Of a stretch of 64,000 nucleotides of DNA, positions 1 through 12,183 are shown piece after piece. The DNA comes from Otatea glauca (taxonomy: Eukaryota > Streptophyta > Magnoliopsida > Poales > Poaceae). The stretch is from contig CM070723.1 of the NCBI GenBank assembly GCA_036346275.1, positions 30,820,176-30,884,175 on the forward strand, in the 5' to 3' direction. Below the pieces are notes generated by a model. The model did no database searches. It worked only from the letters and a program-made list of their open reading frames with translations, and was not told the origin of the DNA. The translations under genes were made by a program, and so were the position numbers. Position 1 is the first letter of the stretch, and each line of letters opens with the position of its first letter.

Positions 1-719
1 GAAAAGCCTATAGTTGTAAATTTTTGGAAGATAACAAGTCATCTCTCAAAAATGGGGGGCATATGTTTGCACCAAAATTTGGCAGGTATGGTCAAAATCG
101 GCAAGAGAAAGTCAGCATGCAGTAACCAACGGATGATTTGGAAAGATTTGGAGATATTTGGTAACGGTAAAGATCTTTAAGGGAAAACTATCTGGATTGA
201 GGCCGATACGGATCAGTTTTGTAACACGTTGTAATAGGACACGATCGGCCGACGGGTATAAAAAGAAGGTCAAGGGCGAGCTATGAAAGAAATCAATCAC
301 AATCAAACACACCAATTTACATTATTCTCTTTTCCTGTTGACTAGAAGTAGGTTTCGTAATTTAGTCTTTGTAATTCGATCTTGATCAATAAAGTTGCGC
401 ATCGCCGATTGTTGATTTTCTTCAAATTACGCCACAGGTTCTATTTATTTTGATTTTCTTGCACATCGCCTTCTTCAGAATCGATCTACCTTTATCCTCT
501 GATTAGCCCTAATTGGCTAGTTAGACTTACCCTTTTATCTTGACTTAATCGGCTTTGAGTTGATTGAATCTAAGCCGATTGATCTTCATGATCGGCTTTG
601 AGTGAATTTCATATTTTTACCTTGTCGATTACAGGTCAAATCGACTGACACGCTCTGAACCAGGTGTTCGTCTGGTGTGCTGTTGTCAGAAACCCAACTT
701 CAAGTTTTTGAAGTCAACA
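1..719 (+). mobile_element. 3' end of an LTR retrotransposon: PPT and 3' LTR
   Basis: Bases 1-63 look like the internal 3' end, with a purine tract AAAAATGGGGGG at 48-59. The LTR runs from TGTTTGCACC at 64 to AAGTCAACA at 719, about 656 bp. It contains a TATA box (TATAAAAAG) at 257-265 and a polyadenylation-like AATAAA near 388. The body of the element lies outside the window. The flank 720-1095 shows nothing recognisable. Confidence 0.6.
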
Positions 720-2199
720 ATATCTATAGGGCCGGACGGCAACGGAGTCGGTGCCAGCAGCTGGGTGAATGTGGTGGTCGTAGCGTCAGGCCGGTGGCAA
801 GGCTTGAGGCTTGACATGCTCCTCTAGTAGCGCCGCCATCAAATACCCTCTCTCGGCTATCTGTCGTCGCCAACTTGCGACTACGCACGCGATACCTGGA
901 GACACAAATGTACATGAACACTCGGACACTACACCAACTTGATCACACGGCTGAGACAACAATCATTTGTGCCGCACAACCGACTCGCGGCCTTTCCGTT
1001 TTCTACTCTGTATATATCCCAGCTACATGCAAGAACGTGCTAACTATAGATCCTACACTCACACCACGCCTCGCACTCAACGTGCCATGCCACGTCACTA
1101 CTACAGAATGGTACATCACTATCGCTTCATCTGCGTCGGTTCTCAAGTTTTTAGGCAAAAGCGATTGTGATAGATGACTTAGGAGGGGGTGTTAATAATA
1201 ATCACTATCGGTTCTCAGGTTAGAAGTGATTGTGATGTAGCACTCGACACATCATAATCGGTTCTAAAATTAGAACCGATTGAGATGTGTAATGCACATC
1301 ACTATCGATTCTTATGAGAGAAGGTTCTTGCATAAGAACCGATAGTGATGTTCATGTGCACATCACTATCAGTTCTTAAGCAAGAACCAATAGTTCACTA
1401 ACGGTTCTTGCATAAGAACCGATAGTGATGTGCATGGCACATCTCAATCAGTTCTAATGTTAGAACCGATTGTGATGTGTCTCGCTAGGTTATTTATACC
1501 CTCGGGCTAAATTCTCCTCTGTTGTTAATCCAAAGGCTAAGAAAACCGCCGTCATCCGAAAAAACAGCACATATTTTGGTTGGAAGCAATACTAGGGTGA
1601 GAAAATTTGAAATCCTCAGGTTGGGTGTTAAGAGGGTAAATCTGAAGCCCTAGCTTGAGTAGATTTTCCCTCTTTTTTCCCTCATTTGTGGTTTTCTTCA
1701 AAATGTGAGCATTCCTTCAAACCCCTTCAATTTTGCACTAGGTAATTTTGATATGTCACGAAGAAAGTTTAGATTGCACTGGAATTGTGTGTATCCTATC
1801 AGATTTCTCACCCTTTATTTGACATGCACACATCCATTTGATTATCTTTGTAGTGCTCTCGTGTTAATATGAAATTATTGATACTGTCCTATGATGAATG
1901 TTAGAATTTTCTACTCTTGCATGCTTTTATCAGGTTAGAAATTGTGCATGTGCCAAGTTAGTAATTACAACAAGAAAACTACTATCTTTTCCCACCAACA
2001 AGCAAGACACCATGTTAAAAAACAACTAATAGACCACAAGTTCTTCACAGCCCAATACTCAATTTGTCACTGGGAGTACTTACTCCTCTTCTCAGTTCAT
2101 AGTTAATTTTGGTGCCTTTGATATATTTGTATCGATTTACGTGGAAAACCGATAGTGATGAATCATGTTAGTGTCAGTTTTTAATAGATAACTGATAAT

Positions 2200-2700
2200 G
2201 TTTTAATCCGTGTCGGTTTCTAGTAGTAACTGATAGTGATACTATGTCCATCTGTGTCGGTTTTTAATATAAACCGATAGTGATACTGTATTCATCTGTG
2301 TCGGTTTTTAATATAAACCGATAGTGATACTATGGTCATCTGTGTCGGTTTTTAATATAAAACGATAGTGATATTGTTCTCATCTGTGTCGGTTTTTAAT
2401 ATAAACCGATAGTGGTACTCTTCTCATCTGTGTCGATTTTTATTATAAACCGATAGTGATACTATGGTCATCTATGTCGGTTTTTAATATAAATTGATAG
2501 TGATACCGTGATCATCTGTGTCGGTTTTTAATATAAACCGATAGTGATACTGTAGTCATCTATGTCGGTTTTTATTATAAACCGATAGTGATACTATGGT
2601 CATCTGTGTCGGTTTTTAATATAAACCGATAGTGATACTGTTCTCATCTGTGTCGGTTTCATGAAAAAAAACTGATAGGAATGGACTACTCATCTGTATC
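2200..2700. repeat. 44-bp subterminal tandem repeat of the CACTA element
   Basis: About ten copies of a unit near 44 bp, each reading CATCTGTGTCGG, then TTTTTAATATAAACC, then GATAGTGATACTATGGT. The TCGGTTT and AAACCGA halves pair, so every unit is itself a small hairpin. Degenerate copies extend to 2110 and 2900. Such arrays are the expected transposase-binding regions of CACTA elements. Confidence 0.8.
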
Positions 2701-2969
2701 AGTTTGTAGTAAAAACCGATTGAGATAAGCTTACTATTTGTGTCGATTTTAAGTTAAAACCGATTGAGATGAGCTTTCTAATTATGTCGGTTCTACTTTG
2801 AACCCGATTGTAATTTCTTTTAGTGCTGTCGGTTCTGCTTTGAACCGATTGTAATTATAACTTTTCACTATCGGTTTAGTGTTGAACCGATTGTATTGCC
2901 TCATTCGGACAAATTTAATGCAGAGTAACTCGTTGTCATTCTTCATTGCTCACTCTTCCTGGCCTGCAG

Positions 2970-3765
2970 TTCACTCCAACCCTAGCTACACTCTTCCCGA
3001 CGTCCTCACCTCTCGTCGCCACGCCGAGCTCCTACTCCATCTCGTCCATAGTGGCGGCAGCCGCGTCTCTGTCAAGGACCTCTGCCTCCGCCACATCATC
3101 CCGCCCGCCTCCACGTCCCTGGACTCCTCCCCTGATGGTCCCGCCGCGAAGCTCGGATCTATTGAGAGTATGCCACCGGACACCACATCGGCCAAAGACC
3201 GAGAGCTCAAGCCGGTGAGTCTCCCGCGGTTTCTTCATCTCATGCGTACCATGCCTCTCCCGTGTTGGGTTCCCCATCTAATTAGGTTTCATCTACTGGC
3301 TCTCCCTCCCCATGTAGTGGATGCTCCTGCACTCCAATCTCGTGTGCGATCCGGCCTCGTTCGGGTACCAGAGGCTGCTGCCTTCCCTCAACGAGATGGC
3401 CAGGAACGGTAACAACATTCTCTGTGACTTCACTTCCCTTTGATTCATCTTTTCATGTGTTTCGAATTGCATTTCTTAGGCCATTTCCTTTTGTTTATGT
3501 GGTTGAGTGGTTCAGATAATTCAGAAAACACGGCTAACAACTCGAAAAAAGAGCTTAGCAGATCTTATTTTGGGTTGGTTGATGAATCTGTGGATGGGAG
3601 TCACGATGAAGCTGATAATACTATGGATTCTGTAGAGTCAGTTGTTGTCAAGACTGAAGGAGACCAGGAGATGAAGGATTATTGTAACATTTTCAAGGAC
3701 GAAACCAAGATAGTCCCTCATGATCTTTCATGCAGCAAACCAGTGAACCTGATGCTATACCCATC
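2970..3765 (+). pseudogene. captured host gene fragment, three exons, inside CACTA
   Basis: Three exon-like blocks keep compatible splice sites and phase. Exon a (2970-3214) has acceptor CCTGCAG and donor GTGAGT; it encodes PSYTLPDVLTSRRHAELLLH and SVKDLCLRHIIPP. Exon b (3318-3408) has acceptor CATGTAG and donor GTAAC; it encodes MLLHSNLVCDPASFGYQRLL. Exon c (from 3516, acceptor TGGTTCAG) is acidic (VDESVDGSHDEADNTMDSVE). I do not recognise the parent gene. No upstream start or end is present, so this is a fragment. Confidence 0.6.
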
Positions 3766-3968
3766 TCTTATTTGCGTCCATAAATTAAGCTATATATTCA
3801 GATCTATCCTATGTCGTGCACCTCCATCGTGTTGTAGATGTTGTCTACGGTTCGGTACCGCAGTGGCACCCCCTCGGAGTCATGTGATGCACCAGTTGGC
3901 GGAGTGACCCACTCGACGCCACTCGGTGCAAGTGCTCTAGCTGCTAAAGGTGTTCGTGGCTCCCCCGC

Positions 3969-4319
3969 CTACTGCACCACTGGGCTTGATCCTGTTGAAG
4001 CCACTCCAGCGTCATTGCTATTGTTCACTAGAGCACCCTCCACATGGGTAGTGGTGTACTCCATAGTGAACGTGTCCATGCTGCGATCGGAAACATGATC
4101 GCCCGGCACAGCATCCCAATCCCACAGCTTGTCCTCCTCAAAGATCACGTCGCGCGTCACATGTAGCTTGCGCGTCGCAGGATCATAGACGCAGTAGGCC
4201 TTACTGCAATCTTCATAGCCGGTGAACACCATCGACGTCAACCTGTCCGAGAGCTTGGTGACTCCAGGGCCCACCTTCTTCACGTGAGCGACGCAGCCAA
4301 ACGTTCTAAGGTAGGACAC
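3969..4319 (-). pseudogene. Copia polyprotein segment after the integrase
   Basis: Encodes YLRTFGCVAHVKKVGPG and VFTGYEDCSKAY then HVTRDVIFEE, a signature block between integrase and reverse transcriptase in plant Copia polyproteins. No reverse transcriptase follows; the fragment ends near 3815. Confidence 0.85.
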
Positions 4320-4606
4320 GTTCAGCCGTCACCCATGCATGCCTCATATGGCATGATGCCACTGAGTGCCCGCATTGGCACCCGATTCAGGATGTGCACG
4401 ATGGTCTTCATTGCCTCACCCCAGAATGTGGCCAGCACGCGCATGTTTTTTAGCAAGCTGTGTGCCATCTCGACAACTCTTTGATTCTGTCGTTCCACAA
4501 CGCCGTTCTGCTACGGCGAGTAGGATGCAGTTGTGTACCGTTTGATGCCATGCTTGTCACAATAGTTGTCGAACTCGATGGAGTTGAACTCCCAACCACG
4601 ATCACT

Positions 4607-5221
4607 TTAGAACGCCATGAGCTTGACATTGCACTCATTCTCGGCGACCGACTTGATCTTGCGGAAGAACTTGAATGCCTCGTCCTTCGTCTGTAGCATC
4701 TCCACCCACATGAACCTGCTGTAGTAATCGACAATCAGTAAGAAATATCGGTTGCCACATGGAGTAGCCGGTGTGATGGGGCCACAGAGATCCCCATGCA
4801 CCAGCCCTAGTCCATGCTCAGCATGGTACGATGACGCGAGCGGGAACGAGGTTCGGTGCATCTTGTTGAGCGTGAACCCATCACATAATTGCTCCATGCG
4901 ATTGATCATTTGCACACCATCAACCATGTTATTGGTAGAGAGGTCATGGAGTGCACAGAAGTGCGGGTGGCCGTAGTGCGCATGCCAGTGCCATGCCTCA
5001 TCGTTTGCCCTCGCCAGCAGACACATGGGTGCGGCCAAGTTCAGCGCCAAAGTGTACAACCTATTTCTGGAGCGGAACACCTGCACCAACAACAATTGTT
5101 CGCTGTCAAAGATGCAAAGCTCACCGTCCTTAATGGTGACCTTGTATCCATTCTCTTCAAGCTGTCCCAAGCTCACGATGTTGCTCCGAAGCCATGGTAT
5201 ATAGTATACCTCGGTGAGCAC
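4607..5221 (-). pseudogene. Copia pre-integrase and integrase core remnant
   Basis: An open stretch with the GAG-pre-integrase pattern (WHWHAHYGHPHFCALHDL) and the start of the integrase core (VHGDLCGPITPATPCGNRYF then LLIVDYYSRFMW). The expected zinc-finger cysteines after H..H are replaced in DGFTLNKMHR, so it would not be functional. It continues in other frames toward 4320. Confidence 0.85.
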
Positions 5222-5464
5222 AAGGTGCTCCTTGTTCTTGCACTAGAACACAACGACACCACTTCCGCATATCTGCACCATAGAGCCGTCGCCAAACTTC
5301 ACCATGCCCTGCACGGTCTTGTCAAGCGAAGACATTATCGAACGGTTGCCTGTCATGTGGTTACTGGCTCCGGTGTCCAGATACCACACGTCGGCGCCAG
5401 TGTCCTATGGGATGACCTTCTCCTCATTGAGGAAGATAATCTGTGATGGCGCGATGTCGTTGAC

Positions 5465-6041
5465 CTACACTAGCTCGCATTGCTCGGCCATGAGGAGCAT
5501 CGATTGTTCCTCCCGAGTGTTGGTGAAGTTCGCCTCCTCCTTGCGCTCGCGCCGTGGCTTGCGGCATTCATGGGAAAAGTGCCCGTATATGCCACAGTTG
5601 TAGCACTTCCCCTTGTCACTGCTCAATGAGTTGTCCTTGTCGCTGCCAGACCCGCTGTCCTTACCGCCACTTGACACGGAGTATTTGCGGCTGCCCTTGC
5701 CGCGACGTTACTTGCGGTGCTTGTCACCGCCACTGCCGCCCTTGTCGGTGGCCTTGCTGTCGGATGAGCCCTTGGCCGTTCGCGCTTCTTCTAGCGTGCA
5801 AGCCACTCCTCCGAGAGAAGCAGACGCCCACCGGTGTTGCCACTGGTGTCAAGGTCGAAGCGTTCCTCGACGGCCTTGAGCCGCCATATTAGCTCCTCGA
5901 CAGAGAGCATGTTCATTTCAACTAGAGTTTCAATGGACAGGGCGATCTGCAAGTACCTCGGAGTGACCACATGGAGAAACTTCTCCATGACCTTATTCTT
6001 GGTGATCGTGTCACTGAGGAGGCTAAGGTTGTTGACGAGCT
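5465..6041 (-). pseudogene. Copia gag remnant with zinc knuckle
   Basis: Reading on the minus strand, a UBN2-type gag segment (MEKFLHVVTPRYLQIALSIE, then SVEELIWRLKAVEERF) is followed in another frame by the knuckle CYNCGIYGHFSHEC at about 5605-5564. The frame change near 5700-5790 marks a break. The N-terminus is missing at 6041. Confidence 0.8.
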
Positions 6042-6340
6042 ATTTAATTCATTTGAATTATACCTACCTTGTCATTTACTATGCCATGATTATTGTCACC
6101 CTAGGATGGATAATTAGTAGTTGGTTGCTAATATATGCCAACATGGGTTGGTTAAATCACACTTAGTTTGCTTAGCCATTCCACGAATCATAATATCTTT
6201 TGAAGGAACATGTTTAGGAAAAGAGTATGTCATGTGTTCTCACACAATGATATTGATGTTATTGATGGCATGTATCACATAATAATCAACTGGGTTGGTA
6301 AACGATTTAGATTGTGGCAAGTGGCAAGAGGCCAGGGTGG

Positions 6341-7234
6341 TGTCAAATATCTAAACATAGGGTATGCATACATGCAGGATATGCGAAGGATATGTCCTAA
6401 CGACATATAGAAACTCCGGATATCACGGGCCTGATTCTATGGGATAAGATATACGCGGAGGGGAAATCTGCATACTAGGAAGGACTCGAACACTTCCGTT
6501 ATGAGGAAACCGACTCGAGTCCGCCTAATATCCAGGGAAGTTTGGATATGCTGCAAAGATCACGCGACAATTGACTCCTCATCGGCTACGATCCGGTATC
6601 CCAAATCGACTACAACTCAACCTGAAGCCGGGCTACCCCGACTATATAAGACCGGGGGTAGGTATCCTCAAGGCAGGACTTCAAAACCAGAGAAGAAGAG
6701 AAAACTTTTTAGAGCTTTCAAAAGACGCAAAGCAACCAAGAGCCGACCAACCACGCTTCGCCAACCTCCAGCCATAGTTTAGCTATTGCCTAGATCCAAT
6801 CTTCATTGTAACTAGAGCTAGACAACTTGCTCTGTACTCGATACTCTAGATACTTACATCATCAGCACAGGACGTAGGGTATTACTCCATCTGGGGGCCT
6901 GAACCTGTATACATCGTGTGCCGCTGTCTTCATGCTTGACTTTGCTAAATCTAAGGTACCCGTAGGGGGTGTTTGGGACAGCTTCAACTCCACCAAAATC
7001 CGTGGAGTTGGTGGAGCAGGGTATTTCTAGCTCCAGAAATTTATGGAGCTGGAGCTGTGAGTACATTAAGAGTGTTTATGTGGATCATCTTGTTTACATT
7101 TTAGACTAAAAATATAAACTTAATTCACTTTATTTTAGCCTACAAACTCCAGCTCTGAGGTGGAGCTGGGATCTGGAGCTCTGCCAAACAGGGCCGTAAT
7201 CATAAGTTTATTGTCCAAATTCTGACCTTCGATA
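6341..7234 (+). mobile_element. solo LTR, TSD GGTGG, inserted in LTR copy A
   Basis: Starts TGTCAAATATC at 6341 and ends TTCGATA at 7234, probably a mutated CGACA. It is flanked by GGTGG at 6336-6340 and 7235-7239. A TATA box (TATATAAG) lies near 6643. Without the MITE it is about 660 bp. No internal sequence is attached, so it is a solo LTR, of probable gypsy type. Confidence 0.75.
6965..7195 (+). mobile_element. 231-bp Tourist-like (PIF/Harbinger) MITE, copy 1
   Basis: Terminal repeats GGGGGTGTTTGG and CCAAACAGGGCC, with a 3-bp duplication GTA at 6962-6964 and 7196-7198. The interior has AGCTCCAGCTC-type inverted motifs. The second copy, at 37533-37763, has the same length in reverse orientation. 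It has no coding capacity. Confidence 0.9.
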
Positions 7235-8516
7235 GGTGGGTTTATATGATGTTGGGTTGGAGATTCCGTGTGAATCATTTGATATAGTTACTAAGAATAA
7301 TTAGAAGTCTTGCCTCGGTTAGTTAAGGACTTGACCTTGTAAGCCATTGAACTGGGCTAGTCATACAATCACATGTCTGTTATGGTCCAGATCTAACTTA
7401 GTAAGTTGCGAGTATATCTCAAGAGGAAACCAAGTTGTGTGTGCGGTTGGAGAAGGTGTGTGTTGCAGTGGCTACATATTTTCAACACTGATTATTCATA
7501 ATCCAACGATGAGTCTCTCTTATTCTTCTACTCTATGTGAGGGAGGGATAGTGAGACTAGGCTTTTCAAGAGTGTCTATGTTTGGATAAAGTTTTAGAAA
7601 GATTTTTTTATATTCTTCTTTCTTAGTCATACATCGATGGGTATGTGTTATGGCCGATATTGTAAGATCAATCATATCTTTTAGGTAAAGTGTATAACCT
7701 CTACAGAGTGTACAACCTATTCAAATAGTTATGTTCCCGGTTATGAACAATGCTCGAGAATTTCAATCAAGAGTTAGATTTTATAAAATAAAACTTGGGA
7801 AGGGATGCTATTATCTTAATCTATTTATTGTATTCAAATACAAATGATGCTTTATTGCAAAATAGCCATATCAGCTATTTTTTGAAATAAGCCTTGCATG
7901 TGTTATAATAAATTTGCATTCTTTGCACAACTTGTTAAGTGTTTTATGTACTCACCCTTGCCACAACAAATCCATCAGTTGAAGTGGAGTCTACACCTAC
8001 TATGGAGGCGGAGGTCCACGAGGATGCGAGATACTAGGAATTGAAACTTGTCAGATGCCTGTGGCATATTGATGGCTTATCCACCGAAGTTTTTCCGTTT
8101 TGCTGCTGTTTTCTTAAGAGTTAAAGCCTTGTGAGGCCTAATAAATGTAAAGTCGACCTTAAAGTCATTCAACTATCTTTTATCCAATAGATAGTCTTTT
8201 ATTATGTTTCCGCTGTGTATGATTGTGATATTACATCTATATTGCCATTGTGTGTATAAGCGTGATCCTGAACTTGTGCAGTATACACAAAAGGTTCAAA
8301 TTTACATATTTTAGTCCCGACACCATACCATCCAATGCAAAGTCATCACTCACTCTCTCCGGTCCATCATTTCATCTATTTCCCCTTCCCTCTACCCTCC
8401 CCTCTTCTTAGATCTCCTATCGTCGGCTCCGATCAATATCAGCTAGTTCGGGTTGCTCGGATCATTGAGGGAAACATTGGTGACAACTAGAAACCAAGAA
8501 GGAGGCTAGTAGCGAC

Positions 8517-10026
8517 CAGGGTTCCAAATTTCGTCGAATTTCGGCGAACTTTCGCCTAAATTTTGAATTTTGGACCACCCCGAAATATAAAGTACCAGCC
8601 GGAAAAAAAATTAAAAAAATTTGAAATTGCTAAAGTAACCCAAAAAATCGGTTTTTCTTGTCGAAATTTCGCCAAAATTTCATGTTTTTTGGCCGTTTGA
8701 AACTTTTAGGGACGGATTTGATCCAATAACCCTTAGGAAAGTCATCTCCTATGAAAATTTGTTGAAACACCAAATTTTTTAGACATTTTAAAATTTTGGT
8801 AGAAACACTGTTAGATTTTTATAAAATTGTTCAAGCTTGATAATAAGCTAAAATATTTATGGTACTATCCTTAGTATTTTAGGATCATACATAAAAAATT
8901 TCAAAATAATTTAACTTAATTTGTTATCTTTAAAAAATCAAAAATAGAATTAACATAATTGGGACAGTTACATTGTCAAAATTTTATAAATTTTCTTGGT
9001 TGTGCTTATGATCTAAAATTTTTGTGAGAGATTAATAATTTAATAAGTACCATTATATAAATTTTTCAAAAAATTTAAACTTTTTTGTTTGGTCAATCAA
9101 ATCTATGTAAGCATTGAACTTCGTTTGTTATATTATATTTCAGAAATCAAAAAGAAAAGAACATAAATGGTACTGTGCCTTGTATGAATTTTATAAATTC
9201 ACTGGGTGTGATCATGATTCAAAATTTTTATGAGATATTAATAACTTCATTATAACCATTCTGTATAATTTTCAAAAAATTTAAACTTTTTTTATTGCTA
9301 AAGCAAATCTATGTATTGATCATGAGACTGTTATCAGGACATAGCACTGTCTGAATTTTTAAAACTTATTTGAGAATCATAATCATCTAAAAATTTCAAA
9401 AAAACATCAATGTTACATCAGGACCATTCACAAAAATTTTCAAAAATTTTTAACATGGTTTATATAATTTTTCATTTTGTTCAAGTTTGCCGGTAAGCCT
9501 TTTAACAGGGCAGTAGTACTGTTTAAATTTTTAAAAATTCATACAGTTTGATCATCATCTGAAAATTTTATGAGAGCATTAGATATACATAATAACCATG
9601 AAAAAAAAATTTAATGTTTATAACGTGGTTTGGACAATTTTGCATTCGGTTCAAAATTGCCGGTCAGTGTTTTATCAGGACAGTAGCAATGTTTGAATTT
9701 TCAAAAAATTTACAGACTTCAGAATAATCTGAAATTTTTATGAAAATATCATCAATATATCAGAACTCTCCAAAAAATATTTCAAAATATTTTGACATCG
9801 TTTGACCAACTTTTGTCCATGGCAAAAAGACTAAAATTTCGGGTATTTCGCCCGAAATTTCGGTATTTTTCGGCGAATTTCGTTTTTTCTCGGTACAAAA
9901 CAAACCGGATTTGAATTTTTGTTTTTGAATTTCAGACGAGATTTGTCTGAAATAACTGAATTTCGCCGAAATTTCAGAATCCGGTCAGGGACGATATTTT
10001 ATCCGAAAACGAAATTTGAATCCTTG
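8517..10026 (+). mobile_element. non-autonomous hAT element, 1,510 bp
   Basis: Starts CAGGGTTCCAAATTTCG. The reverse complement of the right end is CAAGGATTCAAATTTCG. The 8-bp duplications GTAGCGAC (8509-8516) and ATAGCGAC (10027-10034) differ at one base. The interior is AT-rich with a degenerate repeat near 170 bp and no coding sequence. Confidence 0.85.
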
Positions 10027-10078
10027 ATAGCGACAAAAAAACCGAATCTTGGGAGGTGTCTACAAAATAGTGTCATCC

Positions 10079-11468
10079 TGTTGATGATATGCCCTTGAGA
10101 TAATCATAAAGATGATTGTATCACGCTTTATGTTTATGGAACAGTATAATTGTTTGTCCTTTGAATAAATATTGATTGGATTAATCAACAAGTAAGTGAC
10201 TTGTTCGTGCAACTTTTTCCATATATCGATGTTATTCAAGTTATCCCTGATCGGTTATCATAATATAGGACAAGTATGCTTCATAGATCAGCACATGTAT
10301 TGATTGATGATCAAGTTTCATGGGTCATAAAGATATGGAGATATCTAATCAATAATGTGGACACATGTTAGAGAACATGTGTTGGATAGACCCATATGAA
10401 ACATTGCGAGAATTGTTCTTATGTGTTATCAGTTGATCTCATGCATAGTGTGTGTATGATCCTTAGACCTGAGATTGTCATTGGTTTCTTATATGTGTAA
10501 TGGTTCACTTAGGAGCTCCCAAACGCTACTCTTTAACCAGGTAGTTATAAAAGAAGCTTTTAGGTTTACCATGAAACATACTGAGGTACATGAATGATCA
10601 AGATGGAATTTGCTCTTCCTATATAACGGAGAGACATCTCTGGGCCCCTCAAGGTAGATGGATTAAGGAAGTGCATGGCCATGCCGAATGTGATTGAGAG
10701 TCAATCCAGATAAATTATTCCAGTATGGTATGAGTGAAGAGATCGAGCTGTCATAGGATGGCACGACTCTCGTCTTGAGCTCGATTTGATATCGTGAAGC
10801 AAAGGGAACATTACATTATCACACTATAGTAGGTCCGTCCAATGCTTTATGGATATTAGGAAATCGATATGTACTGCTAGGTACCGCTATTGATTATCGG
10901 TCGGAAAGGTGTTTCTGAGTCGTGTCCAAATATACATAAACCTACAGAGTCACACATTTAAGGGGTTGAAATATAGTGGTACAGATTGGATCCATCACTA
11001 ATGGGCCAAGTGGGCTTTGTCCTTCAGTTGGGCCCTAATGTAGGGTTCCACCATGAGGGAGGGGGTGGCTATATAAAGGGGTTCATGATTGCAATAGATT
11101 ACACAAGAGAGCGTAGCCACCGAAATCCTAGCCGTCACCACTTAAGCCTTCTCTTGCGCTCTGGTGCTGACACACCGACGCACGACGTTCTTTTCCCCGA
11201 ACGTGTGGACACTGGTAGAGGTGTTGCTGTTACTGCAACACTGTTCGAGACGATCGACCACTACGTGAGGAGGATTGACCACCACAATGAGGAAGATCGA
11301 CCACTGCAACTGGATGCGCACTTCGTTGATTCGGGCTGCATCAACTTCCTTCCGCTGCACTGCGTGTCTAGTGGTAACGATCCATGATCATCTACTTGCG
11401 TGGCTTTCTGGTTTACAAGGTAGAGTTTTTTTTATTGTGCACTAGTGTAGCCTACCCGTATCTCTTCA
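10079..11468 (+). mobile_element. solo LTR, 1,390 bp, TSD CATCC
   Basis: Starts TGTTGATGATATGCCC, ends TCTCTTCA, and is flanked by CATCC at 10074-10078 and 11469-11473. A TATA box (CTATATAAAGGG) lies near 11070. No internal domain is attached. Length and R/U5 appearance suggest Copia. The flank 11474-11882 shows nothing recognisable. Confidence 0.85.
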
Positions 11469-11882
11469 CATCCATGGTTTGGAAAACTGGAACCGGTCCT
11501 AAAACCAACCCATTGTTGGTTCCAAAGCGGTAACCACTCAAAAATTGTCCGAAAATGTGAATTTCAAATTTCAAGTTGAGTTAAAATTGCTCAAAAAATG
11601 GTGAAAACAAATGAAAACCAATCAAGAACATATCAAAATCCACCAATTTTTTAATTTGAAATTTGTATTTTCCTAACCTAGGCCTTGTGGGAAATCGAGG
11701 TACTAACCAAGATTACCAAAAAAAATCAATGGTAACCGGTCAGCCACCATTCTGTACCTTGGTGTAAATAAGGGCTGACAAGAGGTTGATCCGAGTGTAT
11801 GTGAGCAAATCAGCAAAGCAACTAGGGTTGCAAACGGAGCAGATAATTTTCGTCCAACTGATCGAAAGCTTCTCAAGTATAT

Positions 11883-12172
11883 TGTGATGATCAAGCAAGC
11901 AAGGGAAAGAGATTGGAGTAGAGAACAAGCAACAAGGGGAAGAAGTTCAGAAGAGATTTGAGAATCGACATTTCTATTCTGCTTTCCTCAGTCCTTCCGA
12001 CAGGAATTTATACTTCCTATCCGAAGTCTATTACAAGTGGGACTAGTAACACCTTAGGCTAATCAAAACACAACGCAACACTGCAATACCCTGCAAACAC
12101 TACGCACAACCCACCACACCGCGTAAGCTTTAGTTTGCCGATACATCCCTATTCATCATCTGGCACATGACA
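11883..12172 (-). repeat. 3' LTR of the Reina-like element
   Basis: 290 bp. Shares its body with 16745-16977 and 17656-17689 (for example GGCTAATCAAAACACAACGC). It is about 20 bp longer than the other LTR near its outer end (a segment around CATCCCTATTCATC). Confidence 0.9.
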
Positions 12173-12183
12173 ATCCCTCCCCC

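Larger units (their letters stand above)
1096..3800 (+). mobile_element. CACTA transposon, left end and body, right end lost
   Basis: The left terminus CACTACTACAGAATGG at 1096 matches the complete element at 54375-58355. Subterminal inverted motifs (TCGGTTCT/AGAACCGA) run over 1130-1480 and a tandem array over 2110-2900. No matching TAGTAGTG end is found before the sequence passes into a Copia fragment near 3800-3830, so the right end was deleted. No transposase is present. It carries captured exons. Confidence 0.75.
3815..6041 (-). mobile_element. Copia internal fragment, truncated at both ends, no LTRs
   Basis: Minus-strand Ty1/copia sequence running from gag near 6041 to the region after the integrase near 3815. 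Both ends stop abruptly against unrelated sequence: the CACTA body on the left and a long gypsy-type LTR on the right. Frames are broken by stops and shifts. Confidence 0.85.
6042..8322 (+). mobile_element. long-LTR family copy A, 5' truncated
   Basis: Homologous along its length to the downstream half of the LTRs at 35279, 43624 and 52490 (shared landmarks: accttgtcattt, tttagattg.ggcaagt, aaggacttaacctt, gagtgctttaagtactcacc). It ends in TAGTCCCGACA at 8322, as the others end in GGTCCCGACA. The 5' half is missing, replaced by the Copia fragment. It is interrupted by a solo LTR at 6341-7234. The flank 8323-8508 shows nothing recognisable. Confidence 0.75.

Noticed and set aside
875..1177. 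100-aa ORF spanning the CACTA left end
   Set aside because: It runs across the transposon boundary at 1096 and has no recognisable domain.
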